From contig JADJEA010000028.1 in the NCBI GenBank assembly GCA_016702415.1, positions 1 to 21,499 on the forward strand: DNA of 21,499 nucleotides. Reading direction: 5' to 3'. The notes under the pieces were generated by a model. The model ran no database searches, had not been told where the DNA came from, and was given only the letters and a program-made list of their open reading frames with translations. How positions within the stretch are numbered: the stretch's first letter is position 1; every line of letters starts with the position of its first letter. The translations under genes and the position numbers were made by a program. This DNA is from Nostocoides sp. Lineage in GTDB: Bacteria; Actinomycetota; Actinomycetes; Actinomycetales; Dermatophilaceae. Below are positions 1-5,875 of this stretch, piece by piece.

Positions 1-436
1 ACCGTCACGACCTGGAAGACCAGCACCGACCCTGACGACGAGGTCAAGAAGAACCGCGTGCTGGAGCTGTACGAGATCGCCGACGGCAAGCGGGCCCCGA
101 CCGAGAAGGGCGCGACCGTGGTGATCTGCATGGACGAGTTCGGCCCGCTGAACCTGCACCCACACCCCGGCAGGCAGCGGGCGCCGGCCGGCTCAGGACG
201 CGGCACCCAGGACCAGCCACGGCGCCGACGCCGTCGAGCGACGTACCATCGCCCACACGGGGTGTGACACCTGATGGCCGGCCACTTCGCCCTGGACGGC
301 ACCGACCACAACAGCCACGCCGAGCAGGCCAGCATGATCCGCCGCTCCCTCCTCTGGCGCAACTCACACGCCACTGACCCCGCCTGCGCAAGGTCGTCAA
401 CGGGCCGCAATCATCAAACGGGCGAAGGTTGCATGA
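1..436 (+). pseudogene. IS630-family transposase, 5'-truncated by the window and internally deleted
   Basis: The frame opening at base 1 reads as the central part of an IS630-type DDE transposase, with the characteristic block MDEFGPLNLHPHPGR (the Asp is a catalytic acidic residue) and then RATYHRPHGV before a stop at 265-267. Shifting frame gives RHLMA, followed at once by HFALDGTDHNSHAEQASMIRR and, after another shift, IIKRAKVA and the stop TGA at 434-436, which is the family's usual C-terminus. In intact members roughly 100 residues, including the DNFSPH-type block and the final Glu, separate RHLMA from the ALDGTDH segment. They are missing here, so the copy cannot be active. The 5' end lies outside the window. 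Family membership is from remembered conserved motifs; the deletion is seen in the sequence. Confidence 0.8.
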
Positions 437-645
437 CGCGGTACTAGCTGGACCACGGCCCGCGACCGTCGGTCATCGACTCGCGTAAACGGTGACCACG
501 ACGACGGCGGTGAGGACCAAGCTGGGCCAGGGCGAGCGGAATCAGGGCGAGCCAGGCGAAGCGCTGGAGCTGGTCCTCCCGCAACCTGGGCCAGAAACCC
601 GGATCCAGATCATGACGACGGCGATGAAGCCCTTGAGCAGCGTCC
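414..645. repeat. Direct repeat copy 1 (IS630 transposase tail plus nuoH 3' end)
   Basis: This stretch is nearly identical to 2280-2512. Both copies start at TCAAACGGGCGAAGGTTGC, run through the transposase stop, a short spacer and the 3' part of nuoH, and lose similarity after GAGCAGCGTCC. Copy 1 differs by a few substitutions and four small indels (about +2 near 487, +1 near 519, -1 near 594 and -3 near 626). The repeats flank the IS1634-type element. Confidence 0.9.
486..645 (-). pseudogene. Remnant of the nuoH 3' end
   Basis: About 160 bp match the last part of the intact nuoH at 2352-3302. The reading frame is broken by several indels, and the TGA stop of the intact copy is altered (TCAGATGACC in the good copy against TAAACGGTGACC here on the plus strand). 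The left edge of the IS1634-type element at 651 cuts it off. It has no start and cannot encode a functional protein. It is either a decayed duplication or a mis-assembled copy. Confidence 0.8.
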
Positions 646-650
646 GCGAG

Positions 651-2273
651 TTAGGACAATTTAGTGCGCACGCCTGGGTTGGCTGATGGAGTGGATTGCT
701 GCGTGGAGGTCCTCGGGTAGGGGGTCGGCGGCGGTGATCAGCTGCTCGCCGGCTTCGATGATGACTTCGCGGTAGCGACGCGTGGTGGTCACGAACCGGT
801 TGATCGACATCCCGGTCGCTGTCTCGATGTGGCGGGTTAGCGCGAGGGCGGCGAAGACGATGGACATGTGCGCCTCGATCGATTCGCGTTTGTGGTGGAA
901 GATCGGGCGGGCTTGGAGGTCGTCTTGCTCATCCGGAAAGAGCGCTCAATCTCGTACAGCCGGTGGTAGGCACCGGTGACGAACTCGGCGTTGGCGGTCC
1001 CAGGTTCCAGGTTGGTGGAGTAGCCTTCCACCCAGCCAGCATGCGAGCCTTGGCTTCAAGGTCCCGGTTCACCGAGCGGTTCCGCCATCGAGCGTGATGA
1101 ACCGGTTCCGTTTGATCGGCACCTGCCCCGCGACCGCCTTCTCAGCTTTGGTGACCTGCTCGGTGATGCCCTTGAGGGTACGTCGGCCACGGAGTGGGAG
1201 TACTGGTAGTGGGTCCACCAGTGCCCGCGCCCGTCGGACGGCATCGCCAGTAGTGGTTCCAGCAGCCGAAGCCCGTCCGGGACCTGCTCAATGTTCGGGT
1301 GATCCTTGTGCCACTGGGCGATCGCGTACGGCACCGACGACAAACGCGCGCCGAGGATGAAGGTCAACCCGGCCTGCTCGAGCGCGACCCGGTTGCTCGG
1401 GAGAGCATCCCCGCGTCCGCGACGACGGTGACGGCGGTAATGCCGTGAGCGGCCTGGAACTCTTTGATGACCGGCAGCATCGTGGCCGTTTCGGCCTTGT
1501 TGCCTTCGAAGGCGTTGACCATCAACGGAAACCCTGAGGCGTCCGTCAACAGTCCGATGGTGATTTGTGGCTCCAGGCGCCGCTCCTTGCTAAACCCTGG
1601 CTCGCGGAACCCGTCGCCGGTGTCGGTCTCGAAATACAGCGTGCTCACGTCGAAGAGCACCAACGCACGCGGCCCCAGGACCGCCCGTGCCGCGCACGCA
1701 CCCGCCAGGCCAGCCCGGAACTCCACCGTGGCGTACGAAGCAGCCGCCGCGCCATAGTCCGGTAGGAGAGCGTGGCTACCCCGGCCTCATCCAGCACCCG
1801 CAGGCTGTCCAGCTTGCTTGTCGGTTCGATGATCCGCGCGATCACCAACGCCTTGAACACCTCATCGCCGTCCGTGGCGTCCTCGAACCCCAGCACCCGA
1901 TAGGCGACCTCGAGCGCGTCGACCAAGTGACCCATCCGCGTCGAGCGGATCGGCAACGCTCCGCCCTTGGCCGGCGCCAAGCCAGGCAGGTCGAACATCC
2001 CCTGCCCTGCCGAGATCCGTTGCCGCGGCCTTCCCCAACAACTCCAGCTCGGCATCATCATGGGCTGAGCCGATATGCTCCATCGTGCGCCTCCACCCGG
2101 TTGGAATACACGATCTGAACAGCCCGAGCCCCCGACGAGGTCTTCACCGTACGCACGTGAGGCGACACCACCCCACAATACGAGCCCGACTAGTGCACAA
2201 ATCCGCCAAGCCCCCCACGCATCACCGCAGGTCAACGCCCTGCACCCTCCAGAACCCAAGAATCGTGTCCTAA
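651..2273 (-). mobile_element. IS1634-type insertion sequence (IS4 superfamily)
   Basis: An element of about 1.62 kb is bounded by the 8-bp inverted repeat TTAGGACA (651-658) and TGTCCTAA (2266-2273). The transposase stop codon lies only 10 bp inside the left end, as is common for compact insertion sequences. Flanking bases (GCGAG on the left, GTCAG on the right) do not form an obvious target duplication. Instead the element sits between two copies of a direct repeat of about 230 bp, so it either recombined after insertion or the region is rearranged or mis-assembled. The exact ends are inferred from the short inverted repeat. Confidence 0.7.
661..2168 (-). pseudogene. IS1634-family transposase, frameshifted
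   Basis: Frame-corrected reading from a GTG at 2168 gives an N-terminus like HVRTVKTSSGARAVQIVYSN, then EHIGSAHDDAELELL, a helical segment around DEVFKALVIARIIEPTSKLDSL, the catalytic-core block FDVSTLYFETD (1645-1680 region), NAFEGNKAETATMLPVI and VVADAGMLS (second Asp), and finally YHRLYEIERSFRMSK (Glu of the DDE triad) and a C-terminus ending QPRRAH at 661. The total of about 500 residues matches the family. At least four frame changes (near 2075, 1730, 1390 and 1200-850) break it. They may be real decay or sequencing error, since neighbouring genes show similar indels. It has no relation to the nuo genes beyond having inserted beside them. Confidence 0.8.
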
Positions 2274-2279
2274 GTCAGG

Positions 2280-2512
2280 TCAAACGGGCGAAGGTTGCAT
2301 GACGCGGTACTAGCTGGACCACGGCCCGCGACCGTCGGTCGTCGACTCGCGTCAGATGACCACGACGACGGCGGTGAGGACGAGCTGGGCCAGGGCGAGC
2401 GGAATCAGGGCGAGCCAGGCGAAGCGCTGGAGCTGGTCCTCCCGCAACCTGGGCCAGGAAACCCGGATCCAGATCATGACGACGGCGATGAGGAAGCCCT
2501 TGAGCAGCGTCC
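2280..2512. repeat. Direct repeat copy 2 (IS630 transposase tail plus intact nuoH 3' end)
   Basis: This is the partner of 414-645. Its first 23 bp (2280-2302) encode the KRAKVA C-terminus and stop of an IS630-type transposase on the plus strand. Then come about 50 bp of spacer, and from 2352 the true 3' end of nuoH. The IS630-type element therefore ended about 50 bp downstream of nuoH before the IS1634-type element arrived or the block was duplicated. Confidence 0.9.
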
Positions 2513-3302
2513 ACGCCCACCCCGCGACGTCCGCGAAGGGTCCCCGCCAGCCCCCCAGATAGAGCACGGCGAAGAGCAACGACATCAGGACGATCCCGCC
2601 GTACTCCGAGAGCAGGAAGAGGGCGAAGCGCAGCCCGGTGTATTCGGTGTAGGGCCCGAAGACGATCTCGCTGTCGGCGATGGGCATGTCGAACGGCGGG
2701 CGCTGGAGTTCCGCCACCGCCGCGACGAGGAACACCAGGGCACCGGGCAGTTGCCAGAGCAGCCACCACGGTCGCCAGGCTTCGACGATGCCGCCGAGGC
2801 TGAGCGTGCCGGCGGCCAGGGTCACCGAGGCGACGGCCAGGGCCATCGGCAGTTCATAGGCGAGCAATTGCGCCGCCGCCCGCATGGCACCGATCAGGGC
2901 GTATTTGTTGGCGCTCGCCCACCCCGCCACGAGGGTCCCGAGGATGCCGACGCTGGTCGCGGCGAGGACGAACAACGCCCCACCGGGAAGGTTGGCGACG
3001 GCGAACCCCGGATGGATCGGGATCGCCGCCAGCGCGACGAGATAGGGGATCAGGGCCAAGGCCGGGGCGAGCGTGAACAGGCGCCGGTCCGCCGCCGCCG
3101 GGACGATGTCTTCCTTCTGGACGAACTTCGCCCCGTCGGCAACCAGCTGCGCCCACCCGTGGTAGCCCCCGGCATACATCGGCCCGAGGCGACCCTGCAT
3201 GTGCGCCATGACCTTGTGCTCGGTCTGACCGACCAGCAAGGGCAACACGAGAAAGGCGAGGAGGACCCCCACCGCCCGTATGCCGATCTCCACCCACGTC
3301 AT
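2352..3302 (-). CDS. nuoH: NADH-quinone oxidoreductase subunit H, second-set paralogue
   Basis: Membrane subunit H anchors the peripheral arm of complex I and forms much of the quinone-access channel. The 316-residue product has about eight hydrophobic segments and the family landmarks MQGRLGPMYAG (first loop), ADGAKFVQKED, ASANKYALIGAMRAAAQLLAYELP and AELQRPPFDMPIADSE. It is clearly distinct from the other NuoH in this window (20311-21499). The ATG at 3302 is preferred over one four codons upstream because it overlaps the nuoC stop as ATGA, typical of translational coupling. In a canonical operon nuoD, E, F and G lie between C and H; here none does. Downstream, where nuoI would be expected, there are only about 50 bp and then the tail of an IS630-type transposase. 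The frame is intact. Confidence 0.93.
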   Translation of the reverse strand: MTWVEIGIRAVGVLLAFLVLPLLVGQTEHKVMAHMQGRLGPMYAGGYHGWAQLVADGAKFVQKEDIVPAAADRRLFTLAPALALIPYLVALAAIPIHPGFAVANLPGGALFVLAATSVGILGTLVAGWASANKYALIGAMRAAAQLLAYELPMALAVASVTLAAGTLSLGGIVEAWRPWWLLWQLPGALVFLVAAVAELQRPPFDMPIADSEIVFGPYTEYTGLRFALFLLSEYGGIVLMSLLFAVLYLGGWRGPFADVAGWAWTLLKGFLIAVVMIWIRVSWPRLREDQLQRFAWLALIPLALAQLVLTAVVVVI

Positions 3303-3826
3303 CGCGGGCCCCACTCGGCGGGCGGCACGCCGGGCGGCATCATCTTGCGCCGGCCGGGTCCGCCGCCATGCGGCTGGCCCGGCTCCTTCGCGCCCGGCCA
3401 GTCCTTGCTCACCCGCGCGGTCAGGACGAAGTCCTTGCGCAGGGGGTGCCCGTCGAAACCGTCCGGCAGCAACAGGGGACGTATGCCGAGTCCCGACCCG
3501 TCCTCGAACCCGGTCACCTCGATCCCGAACATTTCCACCGCCTCCCGCTCATGCCAGGCCGCGCCGCGGAAGATCCCGGTCACGCTGGGCAGCGGCATAC
3601 CGAGGGGGAGGCGGGTGGTCAAGAGGATCCCGGCGAGGGCACCGGGGCCGCGAGCGGCATACAGGTGGAGGGAGATGTCGAAACCGGCGGGGTCGGCATC
3701 GGTCTGGTCGACCGCGGTCAGCCAGTCGAAGTAGTCGAAGCCCTCGGCGCGGGCGGCCGTGACGGCGGCGATCCACTCGCCTGCCTCGACCGCGCGCCGC
3801 TCGTCCGTCACATCGGCGGGGGACAC
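3299..3826 (-). CDS. nuoC: NADH-quinone oxidoreductase subunit C, second-set paralogue
   Basis: This 175-residue protein is the 30-kDa subunit of the complex I peripheral arm, which packs against NuoD and NuoB. Visible family motifs are FDYFDWLTAVDQTD near residues 30-43, AAWHEREAVEMFGIEVTGF near 88-106 and LLLPDGFDGHPLRKDFVL near 118-135. The tail is Pro/Gly/Lys-rich and ends MMPPGVPPAEWGPR. The start is a GTG at 3826 with an in-frame stop just upstream and no clear Shine-Dalgarno sequence. Its stop overlaps the nuoH start. A fusion to NuoD, known in some bacteria, is excluded by the length. About 100 bp separate it from nuoB, and that gap contains a duplicated piece of the nuoB 3' end. Confidence 0.92.
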   Translation of the reverse strand: MSPADVTDERRAVEAGEWIAAVTAARAEGFDYFDWLTAVDQTDADPAGFDISLHLYAARGPGALAGILLTTRLPLGMPLPSVTGIFRGAAWHEREAVEMFGIEVTGFEDGSGLGIRPLLLPDGFDGHPLRKDFVLTARVSKDWPGAKEPGQPHGGGPGRRKMMPPGVPPAEWGPR

Positions 3827-3853
3827 GCCGAAAGCGGGAGGGCCCGCTCGTCA

Positions 3854-3993
3854 GTCGCCTCCGGCGGCGGAATGGCGCGCGGAACTCCGCCGCGCCCGCA
3901 CGATGTCGTGAGACCCGGCGCGTCGTCAGGTCGTCGCCTCCGGCGGCGGGATAAGGGCGCGCTGGACCTCCGCCGCGCCCGCGAGGCGATGTC
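3854..3993. repeat. Duplicated nuoB 3' end (about 55-60 bp, two copies 79 bp apart)
   Basis: The stretch 3854-3907 closely resembles 3933-3993. Both begin GTCGCCTCCGGCGGCGG, share CTCCGCCGCGCCCGC and end CGATGTC, with small indels. The second copy encodes the C-terminus of NuoB (ending IPPPEATT). The first lies in the nuoB-nuoC gap and reads as a degenerate tail ending in similar residues (AIPPPEATDERA). This looks like a small tandem duplication that pushed the two genes apart. Confidence 0.75.
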
Positions 3994-4510
3994 CGGCATA
4001 CCGCCGCCGGAGCGCCTCCGTGCTGGGCCGCTCCGCGGCGATCTTGTCCTGGAGTTTGAGGATGCCGTGCAAGAGCGCCTCGGGCCGCGGCGGGCACCCT
4101 GGGACGTAGACGTCGACGGGGATGATCGTGTCGACTCCCTTGGTCACGCAGTAGGAGTCCCAGTAGGGGCCGCCGGAGTTGGCGCAGGCGCCGAACGAGA
4201 TGACGTACTTCGGCTCGGGCATCTGGTCATAGAGCCGCCGGACCGCCGGCGCCATCTTGTCGGTGACGGTGCCGCTGACGATCATCAGGTCGGCCTGCCG
4301 CGGCCCGGGGGCGAGCGGGATGACGCCCAGCCGCATGAAGTCGTGCCGGGCCATCGAGCCGGAGATGAACTCGATCGCGCAGCAGGCGAGCCCGAAGTTG
4401 AAGACCCACAGGCTGTAGCGGCGCCCCCAGTTGAGGATCACCCGCATCGGTTTCGGAGCGTGCGCGGCCAACGGGCCCAATGTGGGACTCGGCAGATCGA
4501 CCGGCGGCAT
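3926..4510 (-). CDS. nuoB: NADH-quinone oxidoreductase subunit B, second-set paralogue
   Basis: NuoB carries cluster N2, the last [4Fe-4S] cluster before quinone. The 194-residue sequence shows the expected ligands: the adjacent pair in FGLACCAIEF (near residues 40-49), the Cys in SFGACANSGG (near 107-116) and the Cys in VPGCPPRPEALLHGI (near 137-151). Other landmarks are RHDFMRLGVIPLAPGPRQADLMIVSGTVT and YDQMPEPKYV. All N2 ligands are present, so the protein could be functional. There is no Shine-Dalgarno sequence before the ATG at 4510. Instead a TANNNT hexamer sits 7 bp upstream, so the message may be leaderless. The terminator-like hairpin at 4571-4604 separates the gene from the exported-protein gene upstream. 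Confidence 0.95.
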   Translation of the reverse strand: MPPVDLPSPTLGPLAAHAPKPMRVILNWGRRYSLWVFNFGLACCAIEFISGSMARHDFMRLGVIPLAPGPRQADLMIVSGTVTDKMAPAVRRLYDQMPEPKYVISFGACANSGGPYWDSYCVTKGVDTIIPVDVYVPGCPPRPEALLHGILKLQDKIAAERPSTEALRRRYAGHRLAGAAEVQRALIPPPEATT

Positions 4511-4516
4511 AGCGAA

Positions 4517-4522
4517 AGCCTA
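4517..4522 (-). promoter_or_regulatory. Putative -10 element for a leaderless nuoB transcript
   Basis: On the minus strand TAGGCT is followed by TTCGCT and then the nuoB ATG. The spacing would place the transcription start at or within 1-2 nt of the A of ATG, the arrangement of leaderless genes common in actinobacteria. No ribosome binding site is visible. A -35 box is not clear. Confidence 0.4.
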
Positions 4523-4527
4523 TGCTG

Positions 4528-4561
4528 CCCGGCCAGACCCGGCCAGGACCTGGCCAGGACC
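4528..4561. repeat. Three tandem GGCCAG units upstream of nuoB
   Basis: Three consecutive 10-11 bp units of the form CCxGGCCAGGAC follow one another. One contains the perfect palindrome CCTGGCCAGG (4549-4558). They lie just upstream of the putative nuoB -10 element, where an operator or activator site could be. Function is unknown. Confidence 0.45.
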
Positions 4562-4570
4562 GGAGAAAGG

Positions 4571-4604
4571 CCGATCCGGGGGCGCCCAGACGCCCCCGGA
4601 TCGG
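4571..4604 (-). terminator. Rho-independent-type terminator after the concanavalin-like gene
   Basis: A perfect 14-bp stem (CCGATCCGGGGGCG with its complement) closes a 6-nt loop. On the minus strand the stem is followed by CCTTTCTCC, a weak U-run typical of high-GC organisms. It begins 16 bp after the stop of the gene at 4621-5355 and should stop read-through into nuoB. Confidence 0.75.
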
Positions 4605-4620
4605 GTAAGTGGAAGCTGGT

Positions 4621-5355
4621 CTACTTCGGGGCCCGCTTCAGCGACCCGCCCTTGACCCGCGCACCCAGCTCGGCGGGTGGGTCGAGAGTGACTTTCTCCC
4701 GGGCACCAAGAGTCTGCAGGCTCGCAGAGTCGAGCCGCATAGTGCTCCAGTAGCCCGACGCGGTGTAGAACGAGTAGCCGACTTGACCCACTGACTGGTT
4801 GTAGTCGTAGCCCGACCACAATGTCCGGCCGTTCACCGACCAGGAGAAGTACGGCCCCTGGGCGACAACCTTGACGGTCTTCCAGATCTGATTGCGGATG
4901 ACGCCCGCGTAGGTCCAGTCGACGATGGGGTATTCGTCCCCGTAGTTGTCGGTGAAGAACACCGAGAAGTAGCCCGTGTTGGTGAAGTTGAAGTGATAGC
5001 TGGGCGCCCAGTCGCGCTCGCTGTTGAGGCGAAGCGGGTTGCCCCGGATCACCATGGAGTTCGACCAGTAGCCACCGCCGTTGCCGTCTCGCTTGACGCG
5101 GGCCTGGTAGACGAAGTTCCGCCACGAGCCGGTGTGGGCCGTGGAAGCCCAGTAGCCGGGAGTCCCTTGCGCCCAGTAGTACCCGCCGTTGAGATTCCAG
5201 GTTCCGGCGACCGAATTCCATCCGAGCCGGTTTCGGTTGAAGTCGCTGTACCAGCCTGCCATGCGATCTTCGTCCGCGTGGGCCGCGGCGGCTCCAGCGA
5301 CTGGCGCTGACGCGACGGCCAGAGCGGCACCGGTGAGGAATGTCCTGCGCTCCAT
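4621..5355 (-). CDS. Tat-exported concanavalin A-like (LamG/DUF1080-like) protein
   Basis: The product has 244 residues. The N-terminus MERRTFLTGAALAVASAPVA has a twin-arginine motif (RRTFL) followed by a hydrophobic, Ala-rich stretch ending near AHADE, so export through Tat is likely. The rest is rich in Trp, Tyr, Asn and Gly with alternating strand-like segments (WNLNGGYYWAQ, YQARVKRDGNGGGYW, YFSVFFTDNYGDEYPIV, YFSWSVNGRTLWSG, SGYWSTMRLDSASL), the pattern of a jelly-roll glycan-binding or glycoside-related domain. No catalytic residue can be assigned. The ATG at 5355 follows AAGGGG at a suitable distance. It interrupts the expected nuoA-nuoB order and has its own terminator, suggesting an independent, inserted unit. 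Exact family is uncertain. Confidence 0.7.
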   Translation of the reverse strand: MERRTFLTGAALAVASAPVAGAAAAHADEDRMAGWYSDFNRNRLGWNSVAGTWNLNGGYYWAQGTPGYWASTAHTGSWRNFVYQARVKRDGNGGGYWSNSMVIRGNPLRLNSERDWAPSYHFNFTNTGYFSVFFTDNYGDEYPIVDWTYAGVIRNQIWKTVKVVAQGPYFSWSVNGRTLWSGYDYNQSVGQVGYSFYTASGYWSTMRLDSASLQTLGAREKVTLDPPAELGARVKGGSLKRAPK

Positions 5356-5418
5356 CGATTGTCCCCTTCTGTGTGCGTGCGGTGCGCCGGCTGCGCACCA
5401 CCTCGTTGATCACATCAG

Positions 5419-5448
5419 TTTCGAAGCGCCCGTGCTAGTCCTTCGAAA
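5419..5448. promoter_or_regulatory. Inverted repeat TTTCGAAG-N14-CTTCGAAA, putative operator
   Basis: A perfect 8-bp inverted repeat with a 14-bp spacer (half-site centres 22 bp, about two helical turns, apart) lies 64-93 bp upstream of the Tat-exported protein gene and downstream of the nuoA stop. The spacing suits a dimeric DNA-binding protein on one face of the helix. The regulator is unknown. Confidence 0.45.
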
Positions 5449-5500
5449 TAGGGACAAGGAGTTGTGGCGTCACGGCAAGATACGCGCGACGATCAACCAC

Positions 5501-5857
5501 TCACAGCCAGCGCAGGAGGCCTCGTCGCGCGCCGTGGACCAAACCCACGAGGACAACGGCGACAAAGATCGCTATCTCGACCAGAGTGGCAGGCCCCATC
5601 GCTGTTTGCAGAACCAGCGCCCAGGGAAAGAGATACACCGCGTCCACGGCGAAAATGACATAGAGGAAGGCGAAGGTCAGATAACGTATCTGAGTCTGCG
5701 CCCAGTTCCTTCCAACAGGATCGACACCGGATTCATAAGTCGTTTGCTTGGCGACTGTGGCGGCTCGCGGAGCGAGGAGACGTCGCGCGATCCCGGCAGC
5801 GGACACCAGAAGAATCCCGGTGACGACGACCGCAGCGACCACGACATACGCATCCAT
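5501..5857 (-). CDS. nuoA: NADH-quinone oxidoreductase subunit A, second-set paralogue
   Basis: NuoA is a small three-helix membrane subunit beside NuoH at the quinone-channel interface. The 118-residue product has three hydrophobic segments (about residues 3-24, 58-80 and 87-109) and the diagnostic loop YESGVDPVGRNWAQTQIRYL, followed by YVIFAVDAVYLFPWA. Its start lies 18 bp after the sulfatase stop. TACTCT eight bases before the ATG could be a leaderless -10 box, but co-transcription with the sulfatase is also possible. Codon use is unlike nuoB, nuoC and nuoH: many codons end in T or A (ACT TAT GAA, GAT CCT GTT GGA, ATA CGT TAT), resembling the sulfatase next to it. It is separated from nuoB by the exported-protein gene and its terminator. 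Confidence 0.92.
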   Translation of the reverse strand: MDAYVVVAAVVVTGILLVSAAGIARRLLAPRAATVAKQTTYESGVDPVGRNWAQTQIRYLTFAFLYVIFAVDAVYLFPWALVLQTAMGPATLVEIAIFVAVVLVGLVHGARRGLLRWL

Positions 5858-5875
5858 GACCGTCGAGAGTAGCCG

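Noticed and set aside
2352..3302. The second nuoH as part of a formate hydrogenlyase or Mrp antiporter complex
   Set aside because: NuoA-, NuoB- and NuoC-type neighbours and the loop motifs fit complex I subunit H. No hydrogenase large subunit or Mrp genes are nearby.
2295..3734. Long open frame on the plus strand (about 479 codons) across nuoH and nuoC
   Set aside because: Antisense to two clearly recognised genes. The product is a Gly/Arg/Asp/Gln-rich, low-complexity translation typical of high-GC antisense frames.
3854..3993. CRISPR-like repeat pair
   Set aside because: Only two degenerate copies, one inside the nuoB coding sequence, with no regular spacers and no cas genes.
3368..4753. 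Plus-strand open frame of about 461 codons across nuoC and nuoB
   Set aside because: Antisense to recognised genes and running into the terminator region. No domain is recognisable.
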